A stretch of 64,000 nt of DNA from Micrococcus endophyticus (GCF_014205115.1 NZ_JACHMW010000001.1:806001-870000), one strand, 5' to 3'. Numbered from the stretch's first letter, positions 1 through 11,671 are shown. Made by a program: numbers and translations. Notes: generated by a model from the letters alone, not told the origin.

Positions 1-183
1 GGCTACACCCAGCACTTCACGGGCCTGCCTGTGGTCCTCGTGATCCTGCACATGCTCGGCTCCGCGCTGCTCGTGGCCGCGGCCACCGAGGTCTGGGACC
101 GCCAGCGCTCCCGGTACGTCACCGCCGGCCCCGCTGCGCTCCTCGACGCCGACCCCACGCCTGAGACCGCCAACGCGCGCTGA
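1..183 (+). CDS. ctaA: Heme A synthase, C-terminal end (partial)
   Basis: Only the last 60 codons are in the window; the reading frame is open from base 1 and stops at TGA 181-183. The visible protein begins GYTQHFTGLP and continues into a hydrophobic helix with an LHMLGS motif, as in the last heme-binding helices of CtaA/COX15, which converts heme O to heme A for aa3-type cytochrome oxidase. A polar tail of about 25 residues follows. It converges on ctaB, the enzyme making its substrate heme O, and a shared bidirectional hairpin separates the two. The partial length limits certainty, but the neighbour strongly supports the call. Confidence 0.8.
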   Translation, partial: GYTQHFTGLPVVLVILHMLGSALLVAAATEVWDRQRSRYVTAGPAALLDADPTPETANAR

Positions 184-270
184 CGTCCCCGCCGGGGGCC
201 TCGCCGACGCCGCCGGCCCACGCGGGCCGGCCCTCGGACGGGCACGGGCCCGCGGGACTCCCCTACGAGA

Positions 271-309
271 ACGGCCCCGCCACCTCCATCGCGGAGGGGG
301 CGGGGCCGT
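271..309. terminator. Bidirectional hairpin terminator between ctaA and ctaB
   Basis: A GC-rich inverted repeat (ACGGCCCCGCC ... GGCGGGGCCGT, with CCTCC/GGAGG extending the stem) lies between two convergent genes. The placement fits intrinsic termination in both directions. There is no clear U-tract, as is common in high-GC actinobacteria. Confidence 0.75.
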
Positions 310-372
310 CCTCGTCCCGGGGTCCGGGAGAGGTGTCCGTCCTGAGCAGCGGGCGGTGGGGCCGCGGGCGCG

Positions 373-1356
373 TCAGGCGCCGAAGCGCATCAGCGGCTCT
401 CCCACGAACGGGTCGACGGCCAGCGCGATGAACAGCAGCGTGAGGTAGGTGATGGAGAGGTGGAAGACCTTCATGGCCTTGCGGTCCTCGAAGTCCTCGC
501 GCCGGGCCTGACCGTGCAGCACGTGCGACTCCCATACGAACCAGCCGCCGACCACGAGGGCCACGGAGGTGTAGACGATGCCGGCCCAGCCCATCGGGAC
601 GAGCAGCAGGGAGCAGACCACGGTGGCCCACGCGTACAGGACGACCTGGTTGGAGACGTGGCGCGCGGAGGCGATGGCGCCGAGCATCGGCACGTCCGCC
701 TCCTGGTAGTCGCGCTTGTACTTCATGGACAGCGGCCAGTAGTGCGGCGGGGTCCACAGGAAGATCACCGTGAACAGCACGATGGCCGGCCACTCCACGG
801 TCCCGCGCACGGCGGCCCACGCGATCAGCACGGGGAAGCAGCCCGCGATGCCGCCCCACACGATGTTCTGCTCGGTCCGGCGCTTGAGCACCAGCGAGTA
901 GACGACCACGTAGAAGAAGATCGCCGCGACGCCCAGGGCGGCGGCCAGCCAGTTGGCGCCGAAGCCGAGGACGAGGATGGAGACCACCGTCTGCACCCAG
1001 GCGAACACGAGGGCCTCGCGCGGGGTGACCTCGCCGGTGACGAGCGGGCGGTTCTCCGTGCGCTTCATCACCCGGTCGATGTCCCGGTCGATGTAGCAGT
1101 TGAACGTGCCGGAGGCGCCGGCGGCCAGCGCGCCGCCCACGAGGGTGGCGGCCATGGTGAGCACGTCCGGGAACCCGCGCTGGGCGAAGATCATGGTGGG
1201 CAGCGTGGTCACGAGCAGCAGCTCGATCACCCGGGGCTTGGTCAGCTCCACGTACGCCCGCACCTTGCGGGACAGGCTCGGCTTGGACCGGTCGACGACG
1301 CCGGGCGGGGCGGTCTCGACGCGGGCGGCGGACGACGACTCCAGGGAGGATGACAT
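373..1356 (-). CDS. ctaB: Protoheme IX farnesyltransferase (heme O synthase)
   Basis: This 327-residue polytopic membrane protein of the UbiA prenyltransferase superfamily attaches a farnesyl group to protoheme to give heme O, which CtaA then converts to heme A. The first Asp-rich motif N86-C-Y-I-D-R-D-I-D94 is intact, and a second polar motif with [11 protein letters not shown] lies near residue 220. Hydrophobic helices alternate through the rest. The first ~35 residues are a polar cytoplasmic extension. ATG at 1356 is preceded by GAGAAG. It runs divergently from tkt and convergently with ctaA, the usual actinobacterial heme A locus arrangement. Confidence 0.95.
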   Translation of the reverse strand: MSSSLESSSAARVETAPPGVVDRSKPSLSRKVRAYVELTKPRVIELLLVTTLPTMIFAQRGFPDVLTMAATLVGGALAAGASGTFNCYIDRDIDRVMKRTENRPLVTGEVTPREALVFAWVQTVVSILVLGFGANWLAAALGVAAIFFYVVVYSLVLKRRTEQNIVWGGIAGCFPVLIAWAAVRGTVEWPAIVLFTVIFLWTPPHYWPLSMKYKRDYQEADVPMLGAIASARHVSNQVVLYAWATVVCSLLLVPMGWAGIVYTSVALVVGGWFVWESHVLHGQARREDFEDRKAMKVFHLSITYLTLLFIALAVDPFVGEPLMRFGA

Positions 1357-1449
1357 CTGCTTCTCACGGTGGGGGGACGGGGGGACGCCCGTCCCGTGGG
1401 TGTGGGACCGGCGCCGGGCGCGGTCCGCCCGCGGGCGGGCCTGCAGGCC

Positions 1450-1455
1450 AGTCTA
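1450..1455 (-). promoter_or_regulatory. Candidate -10 box for ctaB
   Basis: TAGACT on the minus strand lies about 95 nt before the ctaB start, within the 279-nt divergent ctaB/tkt intergenic region. It matches the TAnnnT pattern seen before many genes in this window. No convincing -35 element is visible. Confidence 0.4.
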
Positions 1456-1533
1456 CCCGGGCCGGGGCGTCTCCGAGGGGCCGGAGACGACGTCATGGGT
1501 CCCGCGGGGCGGGCCGGACCCGCGCCCCGCCGC

Positions 1534-1539
1534 TAGGCT
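1534..1539 (+). promoter_or_regulatory. Candidate -10 box for the tkt operon
   Basis: TAGGCT on the plus strand about 97 nt before the tkt GTG start fits the TAnnnT -10 pattern. It would give a leader of about 90 nt that carries a Shine-Dalgarno sequence. No further conserved operator is apparent in the 1357-1635 intergenic region. Confidence 0.4.
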
Positions 1540-1635
1540 GGGCGGGACGGCCTCTGCGCGCCGCGCCCGCCCGGCGGGCGCGCGGCGCACCGGCCCTGCC
1601 GACCACCGCTCCCGACGCGCCAGGAGAGAACACCC

Positions 1636-3810
1636 GTGACCGACGCCCAGCATCCGTCCACCGCCCCGGCCCTGGACCGCACGGCCCCCGCCCGCGACTT
1701 CGTCTACTCGGAGCAGGACTGCCGGATGGTGGACACCCTGAAGGTCCTCTCCGCCGAGGCGGTGGAGCAGGCCGGCCACGGCCACCCCGGCACGGCGATC
1801 TCCCTGGCCCCCGTGGCCTGGCAGATGTACCAGAACGTGATGCACCTGGACCCGCAGGACGACCGCTGGGAGGGCCGCGACCGCTTCATCCTCTCCGCCG
1901 GCCACGCCTCGCTCATCCAGTACCTGCAGCTGTTCGCCGCCGGCGCCGGGCTCGAGCTCGAGGACATCCGGGCGCTGCGCACCGAGGGCTCCAAGACCCC
2001 GGGCCACCCGGAGTACGGCCACACCCACGGCGTGGAGGTCACCACCGGCCCGCTCGGCCAGGGCCTGGCCATGGGCGTGGGCTTCGCCTACGAGCAGCGC
2101 CGCCTGCGCGGCCTGATGGACCCCGACGCCGCCCCCGGCACCTCCCCGTTCGACCACCACGTGTTCGTGCTCGCCTCCGACGGCGACATCCAGGAGGGCG
2201 TGTCCGCCGAGGCCTCCTCGCTGGCCGGCCACCAGGAGCTCGGCAACCTCGTGGTGGTGTACGACGCGAACCGCATCTCCATCGAGGACGACACGGACAT
2301 CGCGTTCACCGAGGACGTCTCCGCCCGCTACGAGGCGTACGGCTGGCACGTCCAGGAGGTGGACTGGACCAATGGGGCCCTCGGCCACGCCGTCACCGAG
2401 TACACCGAGGACGTCGAGGCGCTCTACGAGGCGCTCGTCGCCGCCAAGGCCGAGACCGGCCGCCCGTCCCTGATCAAGCTGCGCACCGTGATCGGCTGGC
2501 CCTCCCCCACCAAGCAGAACACCGGCGGCGTGCACGGCTCCAAGCTGGGCGCCGAGGAGTTGGCCGGGCTCAAGGAGGGCCTCGGCTTCGACCCGGCCGA
2601 GAGCTTCGACGTCGACCCCGAGGTCCTGGCGAACTCCCGGTCCATCGCGGAGCGCTCGGCCGCCTACCGCCGCACCTGGGAGGAGGCCTTCCAGGCGTGG
2701 CGCGAGGCCCACCCGGAGAACGCCCGGCTCTACGACCGGCTCACCGGGCGCGAGCTGCCCGAGGGCTTCGCCGAGGCCTTCCCCTCGTGGGACGCGGACG
2801 AGAAGGGCCTCGCCACGCGCGCCGCCTCCGGCGAGGTGCTCACCGCACTGGCCCCCGTGATGCCCGAGCTGTGGGGCGGCTCGGCCGACCTGGCCGGCTC
2901 CAACAACACCACCATGAAGGGCGAGCCCTCCTTCATCCCCGCCCGCCGCTCCACGGCCACGTGGCAGGGCGACGAGCACGGGCGCACCCTGCACTTCGGC
3001 ATCCGCGAGTTCGCCGCCGGCGCCATCGTCAACGGCATCACCATCGGCGGGCTCACCCGCGCCTACATGGGCACGTTCCTCACGTTCTCCGACTACATGC
3101 GCCCCGCCGTCCGGCTCGCCGCCCTCATGGGCACCCCCAGCGTGTACGTGTGGACCCACGACTCGATCGGCCTGGGCGAGGACGGCCCCACCCACCAGCC
3201 GGTGGAGCACCTGGCCGCGCTGCGCGCCATCCCCGGCCTCGACGTCGTGCGCCCCGCGGACGCCAACGAGACCGCGTGGGCGTGGCGGACCGTGCTCGAG
3301 AACCGGGACCGGCCGGCCGGCATGGTGCTCTCCCGCCAGAACCTGCCCGTGCTCCCCCGGGACACGGACGGCTTCGCCTCCGCCGAGGGCGTGGCCCGCG
3401 GCGCCTACGTGCTCGTGGACGCCGTCGACGGCTCCGGCGCGACCGCCCCCGCGCGCGTGCTGCTGATCGCCACCGGCTCCGAGGTCTCCGTGGCCGTGCA
3501 CGCCCGCGAGCTGCTCCAGGCCGAGGGCGTGCCCACCCGCGTGGTCTCCGCCCCGTGCCTCGAGTGGTTCGCCGAGCAGGACGAGGCGTACCGCGCCGAG
3601 GTCCTGCCGGACGGCCCGGACGCGCCCGTGCGCGTCTCCGTGGAGGCCGGCATCGCCATGCCGTGGTTCGAGCACACCGTCACCGCCTCCTCCCGCGGCG
3701 CGCGCGTGAGCCTCGAGCACTACGGCGAGTCCGCCGACGGCGCCCGCCTCATGGAGAAGTACGGCTTCACCGGCGAGGCGGTGGCGCAGGCCGCCCGCGG
3801 CCTCCTCTGA
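1636..3810 (+). CDS. tkt: Transketolase
   Basis: The 724-residue thiamine-diphosphate enzyme of the non-oxidative pentose phosphate pathway transfers two-carbon ketol units between sugar phosphates. The GHGHPG motif near residue 50, the TPP/Mg motif D182-G-D-I-Q-E-G followed by ...YDANRIS, and [11 protein letters not shown] in the pyrimidine domain are all present; the length is typical. The start is GTG at 1636 with AGGAG about 9 nt upstream. It is first in a five-gene operon (tkt-tal-pgi-zwf-opcA) that links both branches of the pathway. Confidence 0.97.
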   Translation: MTDAQHPSTAPALDRTAPARDFVYSEQDCRMVDTLKVLSAEAVEQAGHGHPGTAISLAPVAWQMYQNVMHLDPQDDRWEGRDRFILSAGHASLIQYLQLFAAGAGLELEDIRALRTEGSKTPGHPEYGHTHGVEVTTGPLGQGLAMGVGFAYEQRRLRGLMDPDAAPGTSPFDHHVFVLASDGDIQEGVSAEASSLAGHQELGNLVVVYDANRISIEDDTDIAFTEDVSARYEAYGWHVQEVDWTNGALGHAVTEYTEDVEALYEALVAAKAETGRPSLIKLRTVIGWPSPTKQNTGGVHGSKLGAEELAGLKEGLGFDPAESFDVDPEVLANSRSIAERSAAYRRTWEEAFQAWREAHPENARLYDRLTGRELPEGFAEAFPSWDADEKGLATRAASGEVLTALAPVMPELWGGSADLAGSNNTTMKGEPSFIPARRSTATWQGDEHGRTLHFGIREFAAGAIVNGITIGGLTRAYMGTFLTFSDYMRPAVRLAALMGTPSVYVWTHDSIGLGEDGPTHQPVEHLAALRAIPGLDVVRPADANETAWAWRTVLENRDRPAGMVLSRQNLPVLPRDTDGFASAEGVARGAYVLVDAVDGSGATAPARVLLIATGSEVSVAVHARELLQAEGVPTRVVSAPCLEWFAEQDEAYRAEVLPDGPDAPVRVSVEAGIAMPWFEHTVTASSRGARVSLEHYGESADGARLMEKYGFTGEAVAQAARGLL

Positions 3811-3913
3811 GCCGGCCGGCACAGCGCGGCCCGCGCACCGCGGCCGACATCGACCCGGCGCCCCTGCGGCGCCCGCAGCACGTCCACCCCCGACGGGAAG
3901 GCAACCGAGCACC

Positions 3914-5032
3914 ATGAGCACTCAGCAGAACCCGAACACCGCCGCGCTGGCCGAGGCCGGCGTCTCGATCTGGCTGGACGACCTGTCGCGCAAGCGCCTG
4001 GACGAGGGCACCCTCGAGGAGCTGGTGGCCACCCGCTCCGTCACCGGCGTCACCACGAACCCCTCGATCTTCGCGGTGGCCCTGGCCGACGCCGGCTCCT
4101 ACGAGGGCCAGCTGCGCGAGCTCGCCGCGGCGGGGGCGAACGTGGACGAGGCCGTCACGGCGCTCACCACCCAGGACGTGCGCCGCGCCGCGGACGTCCT
4201 GGCCCCCGTGCACGAGCGCACCGGCGGGGCGGACGGCTTCGTCTCCCTCGAGGTGGACCCGCGCCTGGCCCGCGACGCCGAGGGCACCGCGCGCCAGGCG
4301 CAGGAGCTCGCCGCCGCCGTGGACCGTCCCAACCTCATGGTGAAGATCCCCGCCACCGTGGAGGGGCTCGCGGCGATCACGGACGTGCTGGCCGAGGGCA
4401 TCAGCGTCAACGTGACCCTGATCTTCTCCCTGCCCCGCTACCGCCAGGTGCTCAACGCGTGGCTGGCCGGGCTCGAGAAGGCCCGGGAGAACGGGCACGA
4501 CCTCTCCCGCATCCACTCCGTGGCCTCGTTCTTCGTCTCCCGCGTGGACACCGAGGTCGACGCGCGGCTGCGGGCGCTGGGCACTCCCGAGGCCGAGGCC
4601 CTCACCGGCCAGGCCGCCCTGGCCAACGCCCGCCTGGCCTACCGCGCCTTCGAGCAGGCCCTGGACTCCGAGCGCTGGCGCCTCCTCGAGGCGGCCGGCG
4701 CCCCCGTGCAGCGGCCGCTGTGGGCCTCCACGGGCGTCAAGGACCCCGCCCTGCCGGACACCCTCTACGTGACCGGGCTCGTGGCGCCCCGCACCGTCAC
4801 CACGCTGCCGGAGCAGACCCTCGAGGCCGTCGCCGACCACGGCGAGGTCGCCGGCGACACCGTCACCGGCGGCTACGCCGAGGCCGACGCCCTGCTCGAC
4901 GCCGTCGGCGCGGCGGGCGTGTCCTACCAGGACGTCGTGGACGTGCTGGAGACTGAGGGCCTGCAGAAGTTCGAGTCGGCGTGGGAGGAGCTGCTCGGCT
5001 CCGTCCGCGACGGCCTCGCCGCCCACCGCTGA
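3914..5032 (+). CDS. tal: Transaldolase
   Basis: The 372-residue actinobacterial-type transaldolase transfers dihydroxyacetone units between sedoheptulose-7-phosphate and glyceraldehyde-3-phosphate. The Schiff-base lysine lies in MVKIPAT (K144), preceded by the FVSLEVDPR motif and a TTNPSIF motif near residue 48. The ATG at 3914 follows CGACGGGAAGG-type SD sequence at about 10 nt. It is the second gene of the pentose-phosphate operon, 103 nt after tkt; the gap holds a leader-like segment but no clear terminator. Confidence 0.96.
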   Translation: MSTQQNPNTAALAEAGVSIWLDDLSRKRLDEGTLEELVATRSVTGVTTNPSIFAVALADAGSYEGQLRELAAAGANVDEAVTALTTQDVRRAADVLAPVHERTGGADGFVSLEVDPRLARDAEGTARQAQELAAAVDRPNLMVKIPATVEGLAAITDVLAEGISVNVTLIFSLPRYRQVLNAWLAGLEKARENGHDLSRIHSVASFFVSRVDTEVDARLRALGTPEAEALTGQAALANARLAYRAFEQALDSERWRLLEAAGAPVQRPLWASTGVKDPALPDTLYVTGLVAPRTVTTLPEQTLEAVADHGEVAGDTVTGGYAEADALLDAVGAAGVSYQDVVDVLETEGLQKFESAWEELLGSVRDGLAAHR

Positions 5033-5090
5033 CCCGCACCGCCCCCGTCCACCCCCGCCGCCCGCACCCGCCCCCCCGGAAGGACACCCC

Positions 5091-6692
5091 ATGAGCACCC
5101 TCGGCCTCAGCGCCACCGGATCCGCCCTCGAGGCGATCGACCGCCACTTGCCCACCCTCCTCGAGGACCGGGTCGCCTCCCGGCTCGGCGCGCAGGACGC
5201 CGGCCTGTGGGGCGAGGCGGCCCGGGAGGAGTCCGCCAGGCGCCTGGGCTGGATTGACCTGTTCGAGGACTCCCGGGCCCTCGTGCGGCACATCGACGCC
5301 CTGTCCCGCGAGCTGCGCGCCGAGGGGGTGGACCGCGTGGTGCTGGCCGGGATGGGCGGGTCCTCCCTGGCCCCCGAGGTCATCGCCGCCACGGCGGGCG
5401 TGGAGCTCGAGGTGCTCGACTCCACCGACCCCCTGCAGGTCTCCCGCGCCCTCGAGCGCGACCTCGAGCGCACCGTGCTCGTGGTCTCGTCCAAGTCCGG
5501 CTCCACCGTGGAGACCGACTCGCAGCGCCGCGTGGTGGAGGCCGCCTTCCGCGAGGCCGGCATCGACCCCCGCAGCCGCCTCGTGGCCGTGACCGACCCC
5601 GGCTCCCCGCTGCACGCCGAGTGCGAGTCCGCCGGCTGGCGCGCCGTGTTCACCGCCGACCCCACCGTGGGCGGCCGCTTCTCCGCGCTCACCGCGTTCG
5701 GCCTCGTGCCCACGGGCCTGGCCGGCGTCGACGTCGCCGCCCTGCTGGACGACGCCGAGGCGGTCCGGGACGTGCTCACCGCGGACGACGCGGACAACCC
5801 CGGCCTGCAGCTGGGCGCCGCCCTCGGCGGCACCGTGCCGCTGCGGGACAAGCTCGTCTTCACCGACCACGGCTCCGGCATCGACGGGCTGCCCGCGTGG
5901 GCCGAGCAGCTCATCGCCGAGTCCACCGGCAAGGACGGCACGGGCCTGCTGCCCGTCGTCGTGGCGGACGGGGACCCCGAGACCGGGTGGGATGCCCCGG
6001 ATTTGCTCCAGGTCCAGCTGGTGGGCGAGGACGCCCCCGCGGCGCCGGCCCACGGCGTGCAGGTCTCCGGCTCGCTCGGCGCCCAGCTGCTCCTGTGGGA
6101 GGTGGCCACCGCCGTGGCCGGCCGCCTGCTGGGGATCAACCCGTTCGACCAGCCGGACGTGGAGGCCGCCAAGACGGCCGCCCGCTCCCTCCTGGACGCG
6201 CCCGCCCGGGAGCGCACGGCGGACCGCACGGTGGACGGCGTGGAGCTCTCCGGACCCGAGGCCGTCGTGTCCGCCGCCGACCTCGCCGGCGTGCTGCGCG
6301 CCGCAGCGGACCTCGTGCCCGAGGACGGCTACCTCGCGGTGCACGCCTACCTCTCGCGCCACGACGACGCGGAGCTCGAGGAGGTCCGCGCGGACCTCGC
6401 CCGCCTGGCCGGCCGCCCGGTCACCTTCGGCTGGGGGCCGCGGTTCCTCCACTCCACCGGCCAGTTCCACAAGGGCGGGCCCGCCGTCGGCGTGTTCCTC
6501 CAGGTCACCGGCGACGCCGACCTGGACGTCGAGGTGCCCGGCCGCCCGTTCTCGCTGGGCCGGCTCATCGCCGCCCAGGCCGCCGGCGACGCCCGCGTGC
6601 TCGCCGAGCACGGCCGCCCCGTCGTGACCCTGCACCTGCCCCACCGCGCCGCAGGCATCGACGCGATCCGGACCGCCGCACGTGCCCGGTGA
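5091..6692 (+). CDS. pgi: Glucose-6-phosphate isomerase
   Basis: The 533-residue enzyme interconverts glucose-6-phosphate and fructose-6-phosphate, feeding the oxidative branch encoded downstream. The SIS-domain phosphate-binding loop SSKSGSTVET (near residue 140) and the C-terminal FHSTGQFHKGG motif (near residue 460) are visible. It is the divergent actinobacterial form that sits between tal and zwf, slightly shorter than the E. coli enzyme. The SD GGAAGGA lies 6 nt before ATG 5091. The stop overlaps the GTG start of zwf by 11 nt, implying coupled translation. Confidence 0.93.
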   Translation: MSTLGLSATGSALEAIDRHLPTLLEDRVASRLGAQDAGLWGEAAREESARRLGWIDLFEDSRALVRHIDALSRELRAEGVDRVVLAGMGGSSLAPEVIAATAGVELEVLDSTDPLQVSRALERDLERTVLVVSSKSGSTVETDSQRRVVEAAFREAGIDPRSRLVAVTDPGSPLHAECESAGWRAVFTADPTVGGRFSALTAFGLVPTGLAGVDVAALLDDAEAVRDVLTADDADNPGLQLGAALGGTVPLRDKLVFTDHGSGIDGLPAWAEQLIAESTGKDGTGLLPVVVADGDPETGWDAPDLLQVQLVGEDAPAAPAHGVQVSGSLGAQLLLWEVATAVAGRLLGINPFDQPDVEAAKTAARSLLDAPARERTADRTVDGVELSGPEAVVSAADLAGVLRAAADLVPEDGYLAVHAYLSRHDDAELEEVRADLARLAGRPVTFGWGPRFLHSTGQFHKGGPAVGVFLQVTGDADLDVEVPGRPFSLGRLIAAQAAGDARVLAEHGRPVVTLHLPHRAAGIDAIRTAARAR

Positions 6693-8244
6693 GTCGAAGG
6701 CCGCCGCCCGCAACCCGCTGCGCGACCCCCGGGACCGGCGCCTGACCCGCATCGCCGGGCCCTCCGCGCTGGTGCTGTTCGGCGTCACGGGCGACCTGGC
6801 GAGGAAGAAGCTGCTCCCGGCCATGTACGACCTCGCGCAGCGGGGCCTGCTGCCGCCGTCGTTCTCCCTCGTGGGCTTCGGCCGCCGGGACTGGTCCGAC
6901 GAGGAGTTCGCCGAGTACGTGCGCGCCGCCGTGGAGGCCTCCGCCCGCACGACGTTCGACGAGACCGTGTGGGACCAGTTCCGGGGCGGGCTGCGGTTCG
7001 TCTCCGGCGCGTTCGACGACGAGGCCGCGTACGTCCGCCTGGGCGAGGTGCTCGGCGAGCTCGAGTCCTCCCGCGGCACCCGCGGCAACACCGCCTTCTA
7101 CCTGTCCATCCCGCCGGACTGGTTCGAGGACGTCTCCCGCCACCTGGCCGACCAAGGGCTCGCCGACCGCTCCCAGCCGGCGGACGGGCCGTGGCGGCGC
7201 GTGGTGATCGAGAAGCCGTTCGGCCACGACCTGGCCAGCGCGCAGGAGCTCAACGCGGTGATCGAGCGGGTGTTCCCCCCGGACGCCGTGTTCCGCATCG
7301 ACCATTACCTGGGCAAGGAGACCGTCCAGAACATCCTGGCCTTCCGGTTCGCCAACCGGATGTTCGAGCCCATCTGGGACGCGGAGCACGTGGACCACGT
7401 GCAGATCACCATGGCCGAGGACATCGGCATCGGCGGCCGCGCCGGCTACTACGACGGCGTGGGCGCCGCCCGCGACGTCATCCAGAACCACCTGCTCCAG
7501 CTGCTCGCGTTCACCGCCATGGAGGAGCCGATCTCCTTCGACGCGGACCACCTGCGCACGGAGAAGGAGAAGATCCTCGAGGCGGTGCAGGTCCCGGACA
7601 CGCCCGCGGGCCTCGAGGCCGCCTCGGCGCGCGGCCAGTACACCTCCGGCTGGCAGGGCGGCGAGCGGATCACCGGCTTTCTCGACGAGGAGGGCTTCAA
7701 CCCGGAGTCCGTCACCGAGACCTACGCCGCGCTCAAGATGGGCATTCGGACCCGCCGCTGGCAGGGCGTGCCGTTCTACCTGCGCGCCGGCAAGCGGCTG
7801 GGCCGCCGGGTCACCGAGATCGCCGTCGTGTTCAAGAAGCCGCCGCACCTGCTGTTCCCGGTCCACGAGGGGGACGAGTTCGGGCAGAACGTGATCGTGA
7901 TCCGCGTGCAGCCGGACGAGGGCGTGACCATCCGGTTCGCCTCCAAGGTGCCCGGCACGCAGTCCGAGGTCCGGGACGTCACCATGGACTTCGGCTACGG
8001 CCACGCCTTCACGGAGGACTCCCCCGAGGCGTACGAGCGCCTCATCCTGGACGTGCTGCTCGGCGAGCCGCCGCTGTTCCCCCGGCAGGCCGAGGTGGAG
8101 CTGTCCTGGCGGATCGTGGACCCGTTCGAGGAGCACTGGGCGAGCCTGGGCACCCAGCCCGAGCCGTACGCCCCCGGCACGTGGGGCCCGCCCTCGGCCG
8201 ACGCCCTGATGGCCCGCGACGGACGTGCTTGGAGGCGACCGTGA
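6682..8244 (+). CDS. zwf: Glucose-6-phosphate 1-dehydrogenase
   Basis: The 520-residue enzyme oxidises glucose-6-phosphate to 6-phosphogluconolactone with NADP, the entry step of the oxidative pentose phosphate pathway. The N-terminal nucleotide-binding motif FGVTGDLARKK and the active-site motif RIDHYLGKE (near residue 205) are intact. GTG at 6682 is inside the pgi end. The TGA at 8242-8244 forms a GTGA overlap with opcA, whose product is needed for full activity in actinobacteria. Confidence 0.97.
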   Translation: MPGESKAAARNPLRDPRDRRLTRIAGPSALVLFGVTGDLARKKLLPAMYDLAQRGLLPPSFSLVGFGRRDWSDEEFAEYVRAAVEASARTTFDETVWDQFRGGLRFVSGAFDDEAAYVRLGEVLGELESSRGTRGNTAFYLSIPPDWFEDVSRHLADQGLADRSQPADGPWRRVVIEKPFGHDLASAQELNAVIERVFPPDAVFRIDHYLGKETVQNILAFRFANRMFEPIWDAEHVDHVQITMAEDIGIGGRAGYYDGVGAARDVIQNHLLQLLAFTAMEEPISFDADHLRTEKEKILEAVQVPDTPAGLEAASARGQYTSGWQGGERITGFLDEEGFNPESVTETYAALKMGIRTRRWQGVPFYLRAGKRLGRRVTEIAVVFKKPPHLLFPVHEGDEFGQNVIVIRVQPDEGVTIRFASKVPGTQSEVRDVTMDFGYGHAFTEDSPEAYERLILDVLLGEPPLFPRQAEVELSWRIVDPFEEHWASLGTQPEPYAPGTWGPPSADALMARDGRAWRRP

Positions 8245-9182
8245 AGATCCGCATGCACGACACGACCACCTCGCAGGTGGCCAAGCGCATCACCCAGCTG
8301 CGGGAGAAGGGCGGCGTGGTCGCCCTCGGCCGCGTGCTCACGCTCGTGATCAGCACGGACGACGCCGGCATCGAGGCGGCCGTCGAGGCCGCCAACGCCG
8401 CCTCGCTCGAGCACCCGTGCCGCATCGTGGTCCTCGCCCTGGGCGACCCGGCGGCCCCCACGCGCCTCGACGCCGAGATCCGGGTCGGCGGCGACGCCGG
8501 CGCCTCGGACGTGGTGGTGCTGTGGTGTGCCGGCGAGAACGCCCACGCGGACGAGTCGCTCGTCTCCGGGCTGCTGCTGCCGGACGCGCCCATCGTCGCT
8601 TGGTGGCCCGGCGTGCCCCCGGCGGTGCCCTCGGAGACCGCCCTCGGCCGCCTCGCGCACCGCCGGATCACGGACACCGCCTCCGCCGCCCGGGCCGAGC
8701 CCGCCCTGTGGACGCTGCGCCAGGGCCATCGCGACGGCGACACCGACCTCGCGTGGACCCGCCTGACGCTGTGGCGCATCCAGGTGGCCGGGATCTTCGA
8801 CACCCTCGACGTCGCCGCCCTGCGCTCGGTGACCGTGGACGGGGCGCCCGACTCCCCCAGCACCATGCTCCTGGCGGCCTGGCTCACGCTGGCCCTGAAG
8901 GTGCCCGTGACGATCGCCCACTCCAAGGCCGGGCACGGCATCCGCGCCGTGCGCCTGCGCTGCCAGGACGGGGACGTGGTGCTCTCGCGCTCCCAGTCCC
9001 AGGTGGCCCGCCTCTACCAGCAGGGCCGGCCCGTGCAGCGCATCTCACTGCCGCGCCGCACGGACCAGGACTGCCTGGCCGAGGAGCTGCGCCGGCTCGA
9101 CCCGGACGAGGTGTTCGGCGCGGTGCTGCACCGCGGCCTGCCGCGCACGGACCTCTCCCCCGTGCAGGCCTCCGAGCGCTGA
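8241..9182 (+). CDS. opcA: Glucose-6-phosphate dehydrogenase assembly protein OpcA
   Basis: The 313-residue protein matches the actinobacterial/cyanobacterial OpcA family, which promotes Zwf assembly or activity. It begins VKIRMHDTTTSQVAKRI and contains the conserved VVLWCAGEN and LPDAPIVAWWPG segments. GTG at 8241 is chosen because it forms a 4-nt GTGA overlap with the zwf stop; the longer upstream frame is the shadow of zwf. It is the last gene of the operon. The 6-phosphogluconolactonase gene that often follows opcA in related genomes is not here; a terminator follows instead. Confidence 0.93.
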   Translation: MKIRMHDTTTSQVAKRITQLREKGGVVALGRVLTLVISTDDAGIEAAVEAANAASLEHPCRIVVLALGDPAAPTRLDAEIRVGGDAGASDVVVLWCAGENAHADESLVSGLLLPDAPIVAWWPGVPPAVPSETALGRLAHRRITDTASAARAEPALWTLRQGHRDGDTDLAWTRLTLWRIQVAGIFDTLDVAALRSVTVDGAPDSPSTMLLAAWLTLALKVPVTIAHSKAGHGIRAVRLRCQDGDVVLSRSQSQVARLYQQGRPVQRISLPRRTDQDCLAEELRRLDPDEVFGAVLHRGLPRTDLSPVQASER

Positions 9183-9229
9183 GCGCCGCGGTCCTGCGCA
9201 CGGAGGACTCGGCCGTCCCCCGGACGGCG

Positions 9230-9266
9230 AGAGGCCCCGCATCCCGGTCCGGGATGCGGGGCCTCT
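9230..9266. terminator. Bidirectional hairpin terminator between opcA and secG
   Basis: A perfect 16-bp stem (AGAGGCCCCGCATCCC and its complement) with a 5-nt loop lies between the convergent opcA and secG genes, the expected place for an intrinsic terminator serving both operons. Confidence 0.88.
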
Positions 9267-9291
9267 GGCGTGGGCCGGGGACCGCGGGGTG

Positions 9292-9543
9292 TCAGGACTC
9301 CAGGGTCAGGCGCGGGAGCACGCCGAGCGTCACGATCAGCAGGGCCCAGGCGGCCACGGTGCCCACCGTGAGGCGGGTCAGCAGGCGCTGGGCGGAGCCG
9401 GAGGAGCTCATGGAGGTGGTGACCCCGCCGCCGAACATGTCCGAGACGCCGCCGCCGCGGCCCTTGTGCAGCAGGACGAGCAGGACGATGACCACGCTCA
9501 GGACGACCACCAGGATCTGGAGGATCAGGGTCAGCATGTCCAC
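9292..9543 (-). CDS. secG: Preprotein translocase subunit SecG
   Basis: This 83-residue protein is an accessory subunit of the SecYEG translocon. It has two transmembrane helices: one from about residue 5 to 26, followed by the loop HKGRGGGVSDMFGGG, and one around 57-77. The family motif KGRGGG(L/V)SxxFGG is clear. GTG at 9543 is preferred because GAGGAG lies 7 nt upstream; an in-frame ATG at 9537 is an alternative. It follows tpiA on the same strand with an 86-nt gap, as in other Actinobacteria. Confidence 0.93.
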   Translation of the reverse strand: MDMLTLILQILVVVLSVVIVLLVLLHKGRGGGVSDMFGGGVTTSMSSSGSAQRLLTRLTVGTVAAWALLIVTLGVLPRLTLES

Positions 9544-9629
9544 GGGAGGGCTCCTCGGTTCGAGGTGCGGCCCCGGGGCGTGAGCTCCGGGGCCGGCACG
9601 GGAGAATTCGGTCGGTCAGGCGGGCGCGT

Positions 9630-10423
9630 TCAGGCCTGGTCGAACCGGACGATCTTAGCAAACTCCTCCGCGTCCAGGCTGGCGCCGCCCACGAGGGCGC
9701 CGTCCACGTCCGGCTGCGTGAGGAGCTCGGGGGCGCTGGTCGACTTCACGGAGCCGCCGTAGAGGATCCGCAGCCCGGCGGCGACGTCGTCGCCGTGCAG
9801 CTCGCCCACGCGGGCCCGCAGGGCGGCGCACATCTCCTGGGCGTCCCCGGCGCCGGCGACCTCGCCGGTGCCGATCGCCCACACGGGCTCGTAGGCGACC
9901 ACGGTGCGGGCGACGTCCTCGGCGGACAGGCCGACGAGCGAGCCCTCGAGCTGGGCCACGGTGTGCGCCACATGGCGGCCGGCCTGGCGCACGTCCAGGC
10001 CCTCGCCGACGCAGACCACCGGGGACAGTCCGTGGCGCAGTGCGGCGGCGGCCTTGCGGGCCACCAGCGCGTCGTCCTCTCCGTGGATGGTGCGGCGCTC
10101 GGAGTGGCCCACGATCGCGTACCGGCAGCCCAGGGCGGCCAGGAACGCGCCGGAGACGTCGCCCGTGTAGGCGCCGGAGTCCTCGGGCGAGAGGTCCTGG
10201 GCGCCGTAGGCCACGTCCAGGCGGTCGCCCGTGACGAGGACCTGCACGGCCCGCAGGTCGGTGAAGGGCGGGAACACCGCCACCTCCACGTCCTCGTGGT
10301 CGTGGTCCGCGTCGGTGAGGAGCCACGCGAGGCGCTGCACCAGGGTGACGGCCTCGCGGTGGTCCAGGTTCATCTTCCAGTTGCCCGCGATCAGCGGGAC
10401 GCGCGCGGTGGTCTCGGCCATGC

Positions 10424-10427
<4 letters not shown>
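9630..10427 (-). CDS. tpiA: Triosephosphate isomerase
   Basis: The 265-residue TIM-barrel enzyme interconverts dihydroxyacetone phosphate and glyceraldehyde-3-phosphate. The catalytic residues are in the motifs GNWKMN (Lys), GHSERR (His) and [11 protein letters not shown] (Glu), and the phosphate-binding GGSVK is near the C-terminus. The GTG at 10427 gives a GTGA overlap with the pgk stop, favouring coupled translation; ATG at 10421 is the alternative. It lies downstream of pgk in the glycolytic operon. Confidence 0.96.

Positions 10428-11671
<1,244 letters not shown>

Noticed and set aside
1453-3921. Very long open frame (822 codons) antisense to tkt
   Set aside because: High GC makes stops rare in other frames; composition is Gly/Ala/Val/His/Arg-rich with no domain, and tkt on the plus strand is unmistakable.
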